Made by a program: the position numbers and the translations under genes. Positions 54,781-63,294 of a stretch of DNA of 64,000 bases are shown in pieces; position 1 is the first letter of the stretch, and each line of letters opens with the position of its first letter. The notes under the pieces are model-generated. The model had not been told where the DNA came from and did no database searches. It worked only from the letters and a program-made list of their open reading frames with translations. The DNA is from an uncultured Paracoccaceae bacterium (lineage in GTDB: Bacteria; Pseudomonadota; Alphaproteobacteria; Rhodobacterales; Rhodobacteraceae), in contig CAMFGW010000014.1 of NCBI GenBank assembly GCA_945952025.1, forward strand, positions 1-64,000, written 5' to 3'.

Positions 54781-55153
54781 TCACCTCCGCCACTCCGCCT
54801 GTCGGTATCTTCCGATACCTCATATCTACTGCGCGAATTGCGCGGACCAGGCCCGGCAAGAGGATCTCCCGCGTCTCTCCACCCTTCTCGATGAAGTTGC
54901 GCACCGGAAGATCCACCTTGTCGTTATTCACAAAGCGGACCGAAAGGCTTTCCATGAAGACGCCTCTTGCCGCGACCTGCAACTTGAGTCCCGTGAAGAG
55001 GCCCGCATTGAGCCCGACATAAATCAGATCGCGTTCCTTCAAGAGGTTGATGCGGCGCACGCCAAGGAGCACCCAGTCTCCCCTTTTTGCCAAGGCAGGC
55101 GAGGCCAAGAGAGCCATGCAGCCAAAGCCGAGGAAACTGCGTCGTGTTTGCAT
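54758..55153 (-). CDS. Small secreted protein (DUF2541-like) with Tat-type leader
   Basis: This 131-residue protein starts with a twin-arginine-like leader MQTRRSFLGFGCMALLASPA and a short beta-rich domain with LLGVRRINLLKERDLIYVGL, LKLQVAARGVFMESLSVRF and IRAVDMRYRKIP. The pattern recalls DUF2541 proteins, a weak assignment. It lies 73 bases after the SDR gene and overlaps the hydrolase start. Confidence 0.7.
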   Translation of the reverse strand: MQTRRSFLGFGCMALLASPALAKRGDWVLLGVRRINLLKERDLIYVGLNAGLFTGLKLQVAARGVFMESLSVRFVNNDKVDLPVRNFIEKGGETREILLPGLVRAIRAVDMRYRKIPTGGVAEVSVLARQA

Positions 55154-55226
55154 CGTTTCTACCTAAGGCCTCCGTCTGTAGGGCGAAGTGGGAGCGCCGG
55201 TTTCTGTTGGCGCCCCCCTTTTCAGG

Positions 55227-56243
55227 TCAGTAGGCCGTCCAGCCGCCATCAGTCGCATAGATGCCGCCGGTGAAGTTCGAAGCCTCTGGCGACAGCAGGA
55301 ACAGCATCATCGACACCTGTTCGCCCACGGTGGCGGAACGGTGGGTCTTGTCGGTGTAGGCTAGTACGCTGTCGATCTTGATCCGGCCCATGGTCGGGCC
55401 GACCGCATCCGCGGCGGACGCTGCAACCAGTACCCCGGCGCGTGCGACCATCGGCGTATCGGTGGCTGCCATGTTTACCGAGTTTACCCGGATGCCATAG
55501 GGCGCATAGTCGATTGCCGCGTTCCTTGTAAGTCCGCTCACGGCATGTTTCGAGGCGACATAGGCCGGGTTTCCGGAAAGCCCCGTCATCCCGGCGATCG
55601 AGCCGACGTTGACGATCGCGCCGCCGCGGGCCTGATCGACCATCTGGCGCAACTGGGCGCGCATGCACATGAAGACACCGGTCGCATTGGTCCGGAAGAC
55701 GTTGTTCCAATACTCGTCTGTCGCTTCGTGAATCCGTGCAAAGACCAGCGGCTTCTGCTTGGCATAGTCGGGCTCATCACCCGAGAAGACACCGTCCATT
55801 ACACCGGCGTTGTTGATGGCCCCGTCCAGCCCCCCGAAGGCCGAAACCGCCTGATCAACCGCAGCCTGCGCCACGGCCGGTTCGGCGACGTCGCCATAGA
55901 CAAAGACCGACTTGCCGCCCGCCGCGAGGATCGCCTGATGGGTTGCCTCGCCCAGATCCTTGATCCAGTCCACGCCAATGACATTGGCCCCCTCACGCGC
56001 CAGCCGGATCGCGGCGGCAGCACCCATCCCCCGGGCCGATCCGGTCACGATGAACGTCTTGCCGGCAAAGCGGCCCGGAATGAAGTAGTCGGCGTCAACT
56101 GGGGTGATGCCGAGCGCAGCGTTACCTTCGGGGCGCCCGCCTGACACCTGTGCTTCTGCCTGGGTCGGGGTAAGCACTTCCTTTGCAGCAATTACGGCAC
56201 CCGCCGCAAGGGTCACACCCTTCAGTACGTCACGTCTTTCCAT
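55227..56243 (-). CDS. Short-chain dehydrogenase/reductase with Tat-type leader
   Basis: This 338-residue protein begins [20 protein letters not shown], a twin-Arg-like export leader rare among SDRs. The SDR core has the cofactor loop [28 protein letters not shown], and catalytic S-Y-K in [20 protein letters not shown] followed by K. D at the end of strand 2 (GVDW) suggests NAD preference. AGGAGA precedes the ATG at 56243. Periplasmic redox use of an NAD enzyme would be unusual, so the leader could instead anchor it. Confidence 0.87.
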   Translation of the reverse strand: MERRDVLKGVTLAAGAVIAAKEVLTPTQAEAQVSGGRPEGNAALGITPVDADYFIPGRFAGKTFIVTGSARGMGAAAAIRLAREGANVIGVDWIKDLGEATHQAILAAGGKSVFVYGDVAEPAVAQAAVDQAVSAFGGLDGAINNAGVMDGVFSGDEPDYAKQKPLVFARIHEATDEYWNNVFRTNATGVFMCMRAQLRQMVDQARGGAIVNVGSIAGMTGLSGNPAYVASKHAVSGLTRNAAIDYAPYGIRVNSVNMAATDTPMVARAGVLVAASAADAVGPTMGRIKIDSVLAYTDKTHRSATVGEQVSMMLFLLSPEASNFTGGIYATDGGWTAY

Positions 56244-56272
56244 GGTCTTCTCCTGATTGCTGAAACTTCGAT

Positions 56273-58048
56273 TCAAAAAGCTACGCGCAGGAAAACCATC
56301 GCGCTGACCCACGGATCGATATCACCGGACACACCCGACGCTGCGTTCAGGTCTGATGACGGGAATGTCGCCGCGACATGGCCTTGCAGCATCGTGTTCT
56401 TCGAAATGAACCACTTGGCCGTAAGGTTGACTTCGGTGGCAAGATCCGCCCCGCCGAGGAAGGACAAGGCCGGATTGCCGCCAAGGTTCGTCGTGCTGTC
56501 CGCCTTGAAAACCCAGAGCTGAGGCACAAGCTCGATCTTGGGGCTGGGACGCAAGCGGAACTGAAGCCGGTGGGCAATCAGGTTGCTGTCCTGGAACACC
56601 TTGAAATGGTTGATGCCCTGCACCCACTGCTCACCATTCCCGCCCGACAGCAGCGGATCCCACCGCTCGAATCGGGCGGTGGCAGGATCGTCGCCAGAGA
56701 ACCGGGCGAGACGATAGCTGACGGTCGGCTGCCACTTGGCGTCCGCAAAGCTGTACCCGACTTCTCCCATGATGCCCGTGGCCTTCATGTCGAAGCGATC
56801 ATTGCGTTGCAACGCGGCCTCGCCCACGACGAATAGTCCGCTCTGCTCGGGCTGCCAACGGAACCGAAGGTCGAAAACCTCAAGTCCGTCGCGGCCCAAG
56901 GACGCGGTCACCGGATCGGGTGGCGTGGTGGCGAAGTAGCTGAACTCGCTTTCCAGAACTTGAAGGTAGGTGCCGCCCAGTTGCCACCCACCGTCCATGC
57001 GAGTCTCGAAGTTCAGACCAGCGATTTTGGTCCGAGAATCCACGATGGGCAGTTCGTCCGGGTCAAGATAGAAGGCCTCGAACAAACTCTCATTGTAGCG
57101 CACCTGACCAAGAACCAGCATGTCTGCGGCCCAACGTGGGTTGGACTGCAGGGCTGCACGATCCTGTCCGTTAGAGGCCGAATTCGCGATCAGGAAGCCT
57201 TCGCCGATCGCAAAGCGCTTGCGTCCGGCTGTCAGGTTCCAGACAAGCCGGTTGCCCTCGGCCGAGGTGTCGCCCCCCACGATTCCAATGTAGGCGTCCT
57301 CGATCCCGAAATGCAGCCGTGTCGCGTCCGTGAAAAGTTCTGTTCCGGTCGATCCGCTCACGATGCCGCTCAAGCCGCCGTAAAGCTGCGCCGATCCGCC
57401 GAGCGGCGTGATGCCATAGATCCCGGCGTGGATGAATCCTTCCACCCAGGCGTCAGTACCTGCACCCGCAGGATCACCTGAAACCAAAGGATTGCCGTTG
57501 AGGAAGAGGTCTGGCCGGCCATACCACGCGTTATTGTTTGCGTACGCCATCGACAGCAGTTCCAGCTTGCCGACAATGTAGGTTCCATTGCGATCAAACA
57601 GCACCGGAAGGTCGGAGCGATCGCCAGTCAGCATGTAGCCACGCTCGGTAGCAGCGGCCCGCGCATCCGAGAGTATTGCCCCGATTGTGACGATCACGCC
57701 ACCGGTTGCGCCCGGGGTCACGTCGATAGTTGTCTCTGTCACAGGCGAGGTCCGGCGTACCCGAGCCAACGCGAGCTCAGCCGCCGCTCGCGAGAAGGTG
57801 CCATCCGGAAACGCCCGCAGTTCCCGGCGGATGAGATCAATGATACGAGCATTAAGAGCCGTATCTGCACTTGGGTTCACAATCGTGACGTCAACAGCCT
57901 CGACCCTGCTTGCGGAATCCTCGACAGCGACGACCTGTGCAAGTCCAACTGGCGCAGAGGCGTTCCAAAAGACTGAGGTAAGAAGTGCCAGGAAGAACGC
58001 TGAGCGTCCGCCGCCGCATCGACCCCAGCGCCGGATTTTTTCGGACAT
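56273..58048 (-). CDS. Outer-membrane beta-barrel protein with N-terminal POTRA-like domain
   Basis: This 591-residue protein has a signal peptide ending VGLAQ, an N-terminal alpha/beta region (about 35-125, [20 protein letters not shown] and [20 protein letters not shown]) resembling a POTRA or secretin-like fold, and a barrel with alternating strands. [20 protein letters not shown] suggests the alginate-export-like barrel group. It ends in VFLRVAF, the C-terminal Phe signature for BAM insertion. GGGGGAG precedes the ATG at 58048. It is the first gene of the cargo operon. Confidence 0.82.
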   Translation of the reverse strand: MSEKIRRWGRCGGGRSAFFLALLTSVFWNASAPVGLAQVVAVEDSASRVEAVDVTIVNPSADTALNARIIDLIRRELRAFPDGTFSRAAAELALARVRRTSPVTETTIDVTPGATGGVIVTIGAILSDARAAATERGYMLTGDRSDLPVLFDRNGTYIVGKLELLSMAYANNNAWYGRPDLFLNGNPLVSGDPAGAGTDAWVEGFIHAGIYGITPLGGSAQLYGGLSGIVSGSTGTELFTDATRLHFGIEDAYIGIVGGDTSAEGNRLVWNLTAGRKRFAIGEGFLIANSASNGQDRAALQSNPRWAADMLVLGQVRYNESLFEAFYLDPDELPIVDSRTKIAGLNFETRMDGGWQLGGTYLQVLESEFSYFATTPPDPVTASLGRDGLEVFDLRFRWQPEQSGLFVVGEAALQRNDRFDMKATGIMGEVGYSFADAKWQPTVSYRLARFSGDDPATARFERWDPLLSGGNGEQWVQGINHFKVFQDSNLIAHRLQFRLRPSPKIELVPQLWVFKADSTTNLGGNPALSFLGGADLATEVNLTAKWFISKNTMLQGHVAATFPSSDLNAASGVSGDIDPWVSAMVFLRVAF

Positions 58049-58143
58049 CCCACTCCCCCACACTGCAAATGCCATGCATCAATGGTTATAGTGCCATCCT
58101 GACTCTTCTCCACATAGAATCGCCCTGGGGAACCAACGGCACC

Positions 58144-58184
58144 ACCCAAAATGGGTTGCAACCATTCTGTCACCTATTTTGGGT
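58144..58184. promoter_or_regulatory. Operator-like inverted repeats in the cargo divergent promoter
   Basis: ACCCAAAAT (58144-58152) and ATTTTGGGT (58176-58184) are perfect inverted arms 32 bases apart centre to centre (about three helical turns). A perfect palindrome GGTTGCAACC (58154-58163) lies between them. They sit in the 203-base spacer between the outer-membrane gene and the regulator, so the regulator at 58252 is the likely ligand. Confidence 0.5.
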
Positions 58185-58251
58185 TTCAGATCTGATGGCT
58201 TCTATACTAGAGTTGCTGCACACTATGCCTTCAGTAAGGATCTGAGCGATC

Positions 58252-58731
58252 ATGGGTGATGCCCGATCAAAAGACGCATCTACCCTCTTGCGGGAGCGCT
58301 ATGTTGAGATCTGGCCAAAGATCCTCGATCCATGGACGCAGTACCTAATTGCCGCCCGGTCAGCTTTCGACGGAGACATGGACAAGATGCTCGTACTTGC
58401 CGTGATTGGCTTGATGTCGCTGCAGGACAAAGGCTTTCCTCTTCGTGACCCTGCTCCGCTCAGTTACGACGATCTTTTGGGCCCTAATGCTACCGCTTTG
58501 GAGCCACGACCGATCAATATTGAATCAATCGCACTTTTCACTGGTATCCCCCGCGAGTCTGTGCGGCGCAAGATCCGTGAACTGATGGCACGAAAGTGGG
58601 TTGCCCGAAACGCGCAGGGGTATCTAGTTGTCCTGCCTGCGGCCACTGCTGACCTGGAGGCGCTTAGTGCGCAGTTATTTCGTCTGATCGGTCAGATTAC
58701 CAGCGCAATCGACGATAGTATGAAAGCTTGA
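58252..58731 (+). CDS. Winged-helix regulator of the cargo operon (putative)
   Basis: This 159-residue protein has a helical N-terminal half (YVEIWPKILDPWTQYLIAAR, MLVLAVIGLMSLQDKG) and a C-terminal winged helix: NIESIALFTGIPRESVRRKI, then RELMARKWVARNAQGYLVVL as recognition helix and wing. The ending resembles MarR/Crp-type HTHs but no family is certain. It is divergent from the cargo operon and probably controls it through the inverted repeats at 58144-58184. Confidence 0.78.
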   Translation: MGDARSKDASTLLRERYVEIWPKILDPWTQYLIAARSAFDGDMDKMLVLAVIGLMSLQDKGFPLRDPAPLSYDDLLGPNATALEPRPINIESIALFTGIPRESVRRKIRELMARKWVARNAQGYLVVLPAATADLEALSAQLFRLIGQITSAIDDSMKA

Positions 58732-59083
58732 CTGCATTTCGTGCGACCGAATTAGACGGTTGTCCGCTTTCCTCGCGAAGCTGTCCCCCAGAATAATGGT
58801 CTGCTGGTTCTTTGTCTGGCTGCATGGCCCGGCGTCACTACGATCCCCAATTCTGTCGGTTGAGAGGTGGAGCGCGAAGGTGGTTGGGACGAGCGAAGGG
58901 CTGCGAGAGAGGGGCTGTGGCGCGTCGGGTCTATGTGTTGGATAGCAAAGGAAGTACGCCCCTTGGCTACGCGAACAGCATGGGAAGACTTATCGCGGAA
59001 GATCTTGGCTGCTGCATATCGAAGCCACCGACTTGCTACAAACCGAGCGTGGATTGACTGACCGGGGTCAAGCGAGTTGACCC
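58732..59083. other. Decayed low-coding stretch with a terminal inverted repeat
   Basis: Open frames on both strands here are short, rich in Arg/Trp and without family resemblance. The region ends with GGGTCAA-gcgag-TTGACCC (59065-59083), just where the FitA-like gene is cut. It looks like a scar from a past insertion or deletion that removed the toxin partner. Confidence 0.5.
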
Positions 59084-59210
59084 TGATGATTGGTTCAGAG
59101 AGAGCTTTGCGGAGGATTTCTTCTGCCTCGGCCCCTATCGTTCGGCCGCTTGCCTTCTCCCTCACTCGAAGGCAACTCTCAAGGTCCGCATCTAGGCTGC
59201 GGATGATCAT
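59084..59210 (-). pseudogene. FitA-type antitoxin, truncated
   Basis: The first 40 residues, MIIRSLDADLESCLRVREKA then IGAEAEEILRKAL, are the ribbon-helix-helix domain of FitA/VapB-like antitoxins. After LSEP the frame runs on into unrelated sequence to 58752. The C-terminal toxin-binding part and any PIN toxin gene are missing. The start has a GGAAGCAGG upstream. Confidence 0.65.
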
Positions 59211-59616
59211 CCTGCTTCCCTAGCGTCTCTCCCGTGCCGTCCCGCAAGTTTGGCAATGTTTGCAATGCTATCAAGCGATGCTTGCCGGTCGCGCTAGCTT
59301 TCAGGTCCAATCGACGTATCCGCCGCTGCAACCTGCGTTCAATGCCAGCGGCGACGATAATCGTTGGTAGCAGCAGAGCGAAGAGTAAACCCGCAAGAGC
59401 GGTCAGCCCAATGGTGAGGGATGCATAAAAAGACAGAGGTGCCACTGGAAGGTCCAGGAGATTAAACCTAAGCCAGCCCCCCATGTAGACCGCAGCGCAA
59501 GCTACTGAAGAAAAATACAAAACCGAAAACATACGCTTCAGGTCAAATTCGACGGCTTCCAGAACCGCCAGTCGTTGGCGGTTCCACCGCGGGGAGGCTT
59601 CCAGCACTCGTGTCAC
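59179..59616 (-). CDS. Hypothetical protein with two transmembrane helices
   Basis: This 145-residue protein has a basic N-terminus, helices at about 30-47 (MFSVLYFSSVACAAVYMGGW) and 60-90 (SFYASLTIGLTALAGLLFAL onward), and a basic Arg-rich stretch ERRLQRRIRRL. No family is recognised. The ATG overlaps the XRE stop by four bases, so the two are coupled. The last 32 bases overlap the truncated antitoxin gene. Confidence 0.65.
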   Translation of the reverse strand: MTRVLEASPRWNRQRLAVLEAVEFDLKRMFSVLYFSSVACAAVYMGGWLRFNLLDLPVAPLSFYASLTIGLTALAGLLFALLLPTIIVAAGIERRLQRRIRRLDLKASATGKHRLIALQTLPNLRDGTGETLGKQDDHPQPRCGP

Positions 59617-60035
59617 TCCGTGAGTAATTCTATCCAGGTACGGACGTCGTCCATGTCGATCGGCTTTCCTTCGAGGAGAGACCGATACCAGCGGGCCACG
59701 ATGGCCCCGCGCTTTTCGCTTTTTAGGCGAATGTCGGATGTGGTCAGGAATTTGTCCAAGGCGACCTCGAACCGCTCTAGCGCAGCGAGATCGTGTCCCG
59801 GACGGGCCGCCTCCATCCCCAAAAGAACCCAGGAGAGGTCGACCTGGAACCGCCGGTGCAGCTCTACGAGCGCCTCGACGGGGATCGAACGCTTGCCCAG
59901 CTCGTAGCTTTGGTAGGCCCGCAGCGACATCCCCAGGGATTCCGCCATCCTCGCCTGGGATATGCCGAGTTCGTTGCGTGTGATCGCAAGCCGCGCCCCA
60001 AGCGCCGTCAGATAGTCGTAGGGGCGCTGTGCCAT
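59613..60035 (-). CDS. XRE-family (Cro/CI-like) repressor
   Basis: This 140-residue regulator has the HTH LGARLAITRNELGISQARMA, then ESLGMSLRAYQSYELGKRSI (helices 2-4), followed by a helical C-terminal part (about 75-140) of unknown role. The ATG at 60035 follows the open frame; longer extensions to 60509 run over other genes. Divergent from the two excisionase-like genes and integrase across a 135-base AT-rich spacer, it is probably the maintenance repressor of element A. Confidence 0.85.
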   Translation of the reverse strand: MAQRPYDYLTALGARLAITRNELGISQARMAESLGMSLRAYQSYELGKRSIPVEALVELHRRFQVDLSWVLLGMEAARPGHDLAALERFEVALDKFLTTSDIRLKSEKRGAIVARWYRSLLEGKPIDMDDVRTWIELLTE

Positions 60036-60170
60036 CTTTCGTTCAAGACCACTTGCGGCTGCGTTCAAATGGATGCTAAACGCACATTTGAACGTTATTT
60101 GCTTCTCATCGCTCTCAAGTGTCGCCCTTAGGACGGCACATGAAGATTCGTGCCACCTTACGAAAAGGAG

Positions 60171-60449
60171 ATGGTTTTGTCTCAGGAAAAGCTGTTCTCG
60201 CCCAGAGAACTCAGCCAGGCCGTCGGCATCAGTGTCACGCAAATTCGTGCGCTGATGAACGAGGGGCGGCTGGAATACCTCGCGATATCCCCGAAAACCC
60301 GCCTTCTGACCATGAGCGGATGGGAGAGGTTCAGGCAAACCGCCACACGGGCGGCGGGGCACACGGGCAACGATGCAAACAACCAGACTGCTGCCCATGC
60401 CGACGGTCATCCGGTCAGGCAGGCAGACATGCAAACCGGCAAAGAATGA
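60171..60449 (+). CDS. Excisionase-like HTH protein 1
   Basis: This 92-residue protein has an N-terminal MerR-type helix-turn-helix KLFSPRELSQAVGISVTQIR, followed by ALMNEGRLEYLAISPKTRLL. The low-complexity C-terminus is rich in Asn, Ala and His. AAAAGGAG lies right before the ATG at 60171; a TTG at 60177 is also spaced well. Position before another wHTH and an integrase suggests a recombination directionality factor. Confidence 0.7.
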   Translation: MVLSQEKLFSPRELSQAVGISVTQIRALMNEGRLEYLAISPKTRLLTMSGWERFRQTATRAAGHTGNDANNQTAAHADGHPVRQADMQTGKE

Positions 60450-60459
60450 GGCGAGGCCC

Positions 60460-60696
60460 ATGTCCACGACCAACCTCAACATCAGCGTGATCGAAAAGCG
60501 CATGTTCAAGGAGACGGAGGCGGCCAGCTATGCAGGCCTGCCCGTCAAGCACTTCAAGATCGCCTGCCCGGTGCAGCCGATCCAGCTGCGCCACGGCGTG
60601 CTGCTCTGGGACAAGCGCGACCTCGATCTCTGGATCGACGATGTGAAGACCGGCACGCAGGCCACGACGCATGACGCCATTCTGGCGCGCCTCTGA
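60460..60696 (+). CDS. Excisionase-like wHTH protein 2
   Basis: This 78-residue protein has a winged-HTH excisionase-type pattern: MFKETEAASYAGLPVKHFKI, then VLLWDKRDLDLWIDDVK. Its stop overlaps the integrase ATG (TGATG), a common xis-int coupling. It may control insertion/excision direction for element A. Confidence 0.75.
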   Translation: MSTTNLNISVIEKRMFKETEAASYAGLPVKHFKIACPVQPIQLRHGVLLWDKRDLDLWIDDVKTGTQATTHDAILARL

Positions 60697-61808
60697 TGAC
60701 GACGGTGCGCATCAAAGGCTTCAAGATCTTCAAGGATCGCCACGGTCGGATGCGCTGCTACCACCGCGAGACCGGCCAGAAGATCGACCTTGTGAAAGCC
60801 CCGTTCGGGTCGGCCGCCTTCTTCACCGAATGCGAGAAGATCACCGCCATCGCCGAGGCGAACAAGGCCAAGGCACCAAAGGTCGGCACACTGGGCGGGC
60901 TGATCCATTCCTACTACGAGACCGAGCATTTCAAGAATCTCGCCCCCGCGACGCGGCGCGACTACCGGCAGTGCGCCGATTTCCTGGAACCCATCCGTGA
61001 CACCCCCATCCACACCATCGACACGCCGCTGGTCGCAGGCATCCACGACAAGGCCGCCCAGAAGATCGGCTGGCGGCGTGCAAACATGCTGCGGACCTTC
61101 CTGAGCGAGGTCTTCCGCTTCGCGATCCCCAAGGGCCTGATCTCCGCCAATTTCGCCACCGGCGTGATCCCGAAGCCCCGCCCTGCAAAGCTCGCCTATG
61201 CCAACCGCCCGTGGGAGCCCGAGGAATGCGACGTGGTGCTCGAACACGCGCCGCCTCATGTGAGGGTGGTGCTTGCGGTGCTGATGAACACCGGCCTCGA
61301 TCCGTCCGACGCGCTGAACCTGCGACGCGACCAGATCGACGGCGAAACCATCTGGGGCGTCCGGGGCAAGACTGGCGTCGAAGTCGCCATTCCCATCGGC
61401 CCAACGCTGCACGCGGCCCTGAAGCAAGCGCCACAACATGATGCGCCCGTCCTGCTGGCCAACTCACGCGGCGAGCAATGGACCTACAACGGATTCTCGA
61501 CCGTCTGGCACCGCTTCAAGAAGGGATTGGAGGCCGAACGGCTGATCCAGTCCGGCCTCACCCTCAAGGGCCTGCGGCACACCGTTGCGACCACACTACG
61601 CGAGGCGGGGTTGGATGAACGCCGCATCGCCGACCTGCTGGGGCAGAAAACCCTGTCCATGGCGCGGCACTATTCGCGCTCTGCCAACCTTGCGGCCAAG
61701 AACCGCGAGACCATGGCGACTCTCGAAACCGAGAACGCGCGGCGGGCGCTAATTGTCAAACCTTCCGCCAAAAGCGTCAAACCCGCACCGAAAGAGAAGT
61801 CGGAATGA
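60696..61808 (+). CDS. Tyrosine recombinase (integrase) of element A, altered catalytic motifs
   Basis: This 370-residue integrase has an N-terminal Arm/SAM-like part (about 1-170) and a C-terminal catalytic domain. LMNTGLDPSDALNLRRDQID replaces the usual TGxRxSE arginine with Asp. Box II reads LKGLRHTVATTL (Lys instead of the first His, Arg kept). The late His of LGH is Gln in LLGQKTLSMARHYSRS, and the tyrosine remains. It is adjacent to the att repeat at 61835, as expected for int. Activity is uncertain. Confidence 0.85.
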   Translation: MTTVRIKGFKIFKDRHGRMRCYHRETGQKIDLVKAPFGSAAFFTECEKITAIAEANKAKAPKVGTLGGLIHSYYETEHFKNLAPATRRDYRQCADFLEPIRDTPIHTIDTPLVAGIHDKAAQKIGWRRANMLRTFLSEVFRFAIPKGLISANFATGVIPKPRPAKLAYANRPWEPEECDVVLEHAPPHVRVVLAVLMNTGLDPSDALNLRRDQIDGETIWGVRGKTGVEVAIPIGPTLHAALKQAPQHDAPVLLANSRGEQWTYNGFSTVWHRFKKGLEAERLIQSGLTLKGLRHTVATTLREAGLDERRIADLLGQKTLSMARHYSRSANLAAKNRETMATLETENARRALIVKPSAKSVKPAPKEKSE

Positions 61809-61834
61809 AAGCAAAACATAGCAATTTCAGGGAT

Positions 61835-61858
61835 TTAAGTGGTGCCCAGAGCCGGAAT
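61835..61858. other. Att core repeat: right end of A and left end of B
   Basis: TGGTGCCCAGAGCCGGAAT (61840-61858) plus TTAA-G upstream repeats 46244-46267 with one mismatch. It equals the last 19 bases of the tRNA-Phe (CCA end to T-stem) and then diverges. It lies 27 bases after int A and 163 before int B. Near it, ACATAGCAATTTCA and ACATAGCATTTCAT are direct repeats, and CCACTTA/TAAGTGG are inverted. Confidence 0.75.
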
Positions 61859-61974
61859 GGGTTTGGTTGAACATTCCAACACATAGCATTTCATTTTCAG
61901 CCACTTAGACGAAATCCCTGATCCCCAGGCAACACCTCGCCAAACATCGCTGAACATACAATCACAGCACTTGA

Positions 61975-62007
61975 GGTGGACCAAAAGGTGGACTACAAAA
62001 GGTGGAC
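61975..62007 (+). repeat. Three GGTGGAC repeats before the second integrase
   Basis: GGTGGAC at 61975-61981, 61987-61993 and 62001-62007, spaced 12-14 bases, with an AAAA tract before the second and third. They end 14 bases before the integrase start. Arm-type integrase or Xis binding sites are plausible. Confidence 0.55.
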
Positions 62008-62021
62008 TGCCGGAGGCTTTG

Positions 62022-63170
62022 ATGGTTCTCTTGAACAGCCTCAATCCACTGAAAGCTAAGAACCTAGTCGAAGGCAAGTATGCTGACGGCCAAGGACTTT
62101 GGCTAGTGAAGAGCGAGCGCACTCGGGGAAAGTGGGTACTCCGCGTTGTCGTCCAGGGGAAACGGCGCGAGATGGGTCTTGGCCGATGGCCCGACGTATC
62201 CATAGCCGAAGCGCGTGAACTTGCCGCAGAAGCGCGTCGGAAGCTCCGAACGGGCATTGATCCCATCGCTCAGCGAGCCGAAGGCCGAAAGAAGATCGTA
62301 CGCCTTACGGTGCAGGAAGCTGTGAGCTCGTGTTTCGAAGCACGAAAGGCAGAACTGAAGGGTGATGGCGAGGCGGGTCGTTGGATGTCCCCGCTCTCCG
62401 TCCACGTGCTACCGGCCATAGGTCGAACGGCAATCGAAGACCTGGATCAACATACTCTGAAAAAGGCACTTGAGCCTATCTGGCACTCGAAAGCCGATAC
62501 GGCCAGAAAGGCGCTAAATCGCCTCAGCTTGACCCTAAAGCACGCGGCAGCACTTGGCCTAGAGGTAGACCTACAGGCGACGATGAAGGTTCGGGCTCTA
62601 CTCGGCAAACAGCGCCATGTGGCCGAACATATCCCTTCGATGCCCTACAAAGACGCTCCAACCTTCTACAAATGGCTATGCGAACAGACGTCCGTCGCAG
62701 CACTCCCCCTCCGGTTCATTATGCTTACAGCCGCGAGAACGAGCGAGGTGCGCTACGCCCGCCACAACTACATCGCTGAGAGAGTCCTGACACTCCCCGC
62801 CGAGATCACCAAGACCGGGAGAGAACACAAAATTCCGCTGACCACAGAAGCCCTCAGCGTAATCCAGTTAGCGCGCACGGTCGATGATCAAGAACTCCTC
62901 TTCCCTTCACAGAAAGGAAAAGTCCTATCTGACGCCACAATGTCGCGACTGATGGAACGCCAAGGGTACAACTACCGACCTCACGGCTTTAGGGCTACCT
63001 TTCGAACCTGGAGCGAGGAACAGACTGACGCAGAGTATGAAGTGGCAGAGGCCGCCCTAGGTCACACTGTTGAAAGCAAAGTAACCAGAGCGTATCAAAG
63101 GTCAGATCGACTGGATAAACGTCTGGAACTAATGAACAAATGGGAGCAGTACTTGACATCACAACGATGA
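62022..63170 (+). CDS. P4-type tyrosine integrase of element B
   Basis: This 382-residue integrase has the DUF4102 N-terminal domain (LNPLKAKNLVEGKYADGQGL and RREMGLGRWPDVSIAEAREL), a central SAM-like domain, and a catalytic domain with intact residues: Arg in LTAARTSEVRYARH, HxxR in RPHGFRATFRTW, His in ALGHTVESKV and Tyr in TRAYQRSD. The ATG at 62022 has GGAGG five bases upstream; the longer frame from 61971 includes the DNA repeats. P4-type integrases typically target the 3' ends of tRNA genes, consistent with the att core. Confidence 0.92.
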   Translation: MVLLNSLNPLKAKNLVEGKYADGQGLWLVKSERTRGKWVLRVVVQGKRREMGLGRWPDVSIAEARELAAEARRKLRTGIDPIAQRAEGRKKIVRLTVQEAVSSCFEARKAELKGDGEAGRWMSPLSVHVLPAIGRTAIEDLDQHTLKKALEPIWHSKADTARKALNRLSLTLKHAAALGLEVDLQATMKVRALLGKQRHVAEHIPSMPYKDAPTFYKWLCEQTSVAALPLRFIMLTAARTSEVRYARHNYIAERVLTLPAEITKTGREHKIPLTTEALSVIQLARTVDDQELLFPSQKGKVLSDATMSRLMERQGYNYRPHGFRATFRTWSEEQTDAEYEVAEAALGHTVESKVTRAYQRSDRLDKRLELMNKWEQYLTSQR

Positions 63171-63212
63171 TAACCACCAACTTCATTGTAAATTGATCCT
63201 CTTGACCACACC

Positions 63213-63240
63213 TTGACGTCTTCTCCCAAGCATACATAAT
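63213..63240 (+). promoter_or_regulatory. Sigma70-like promoter before the OLD-type gene
   Basis: TTGACG (63213-63218), a 16-base spacer and CATAAT (63235-63240) resemble a vegetative promoter in an AT-rich gap. The ATG follows 54 bases later. Only a weak ribosome site (GAG) is seen. Confidence 0.45.
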
Positions 63241-63294
63241 GGAAAAGATCTAACCGAAGGCTATGAAATTAAAGGGTAAACACGAGACCTCAAA

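Noticed and set aside
58752-59083. C-terminal continuation of the FitA-like protein or a plus-strand gene
   Set aside because: The extended frames have no family resemblance and no ribosome site on the plus strand; treated as decayed DNA.
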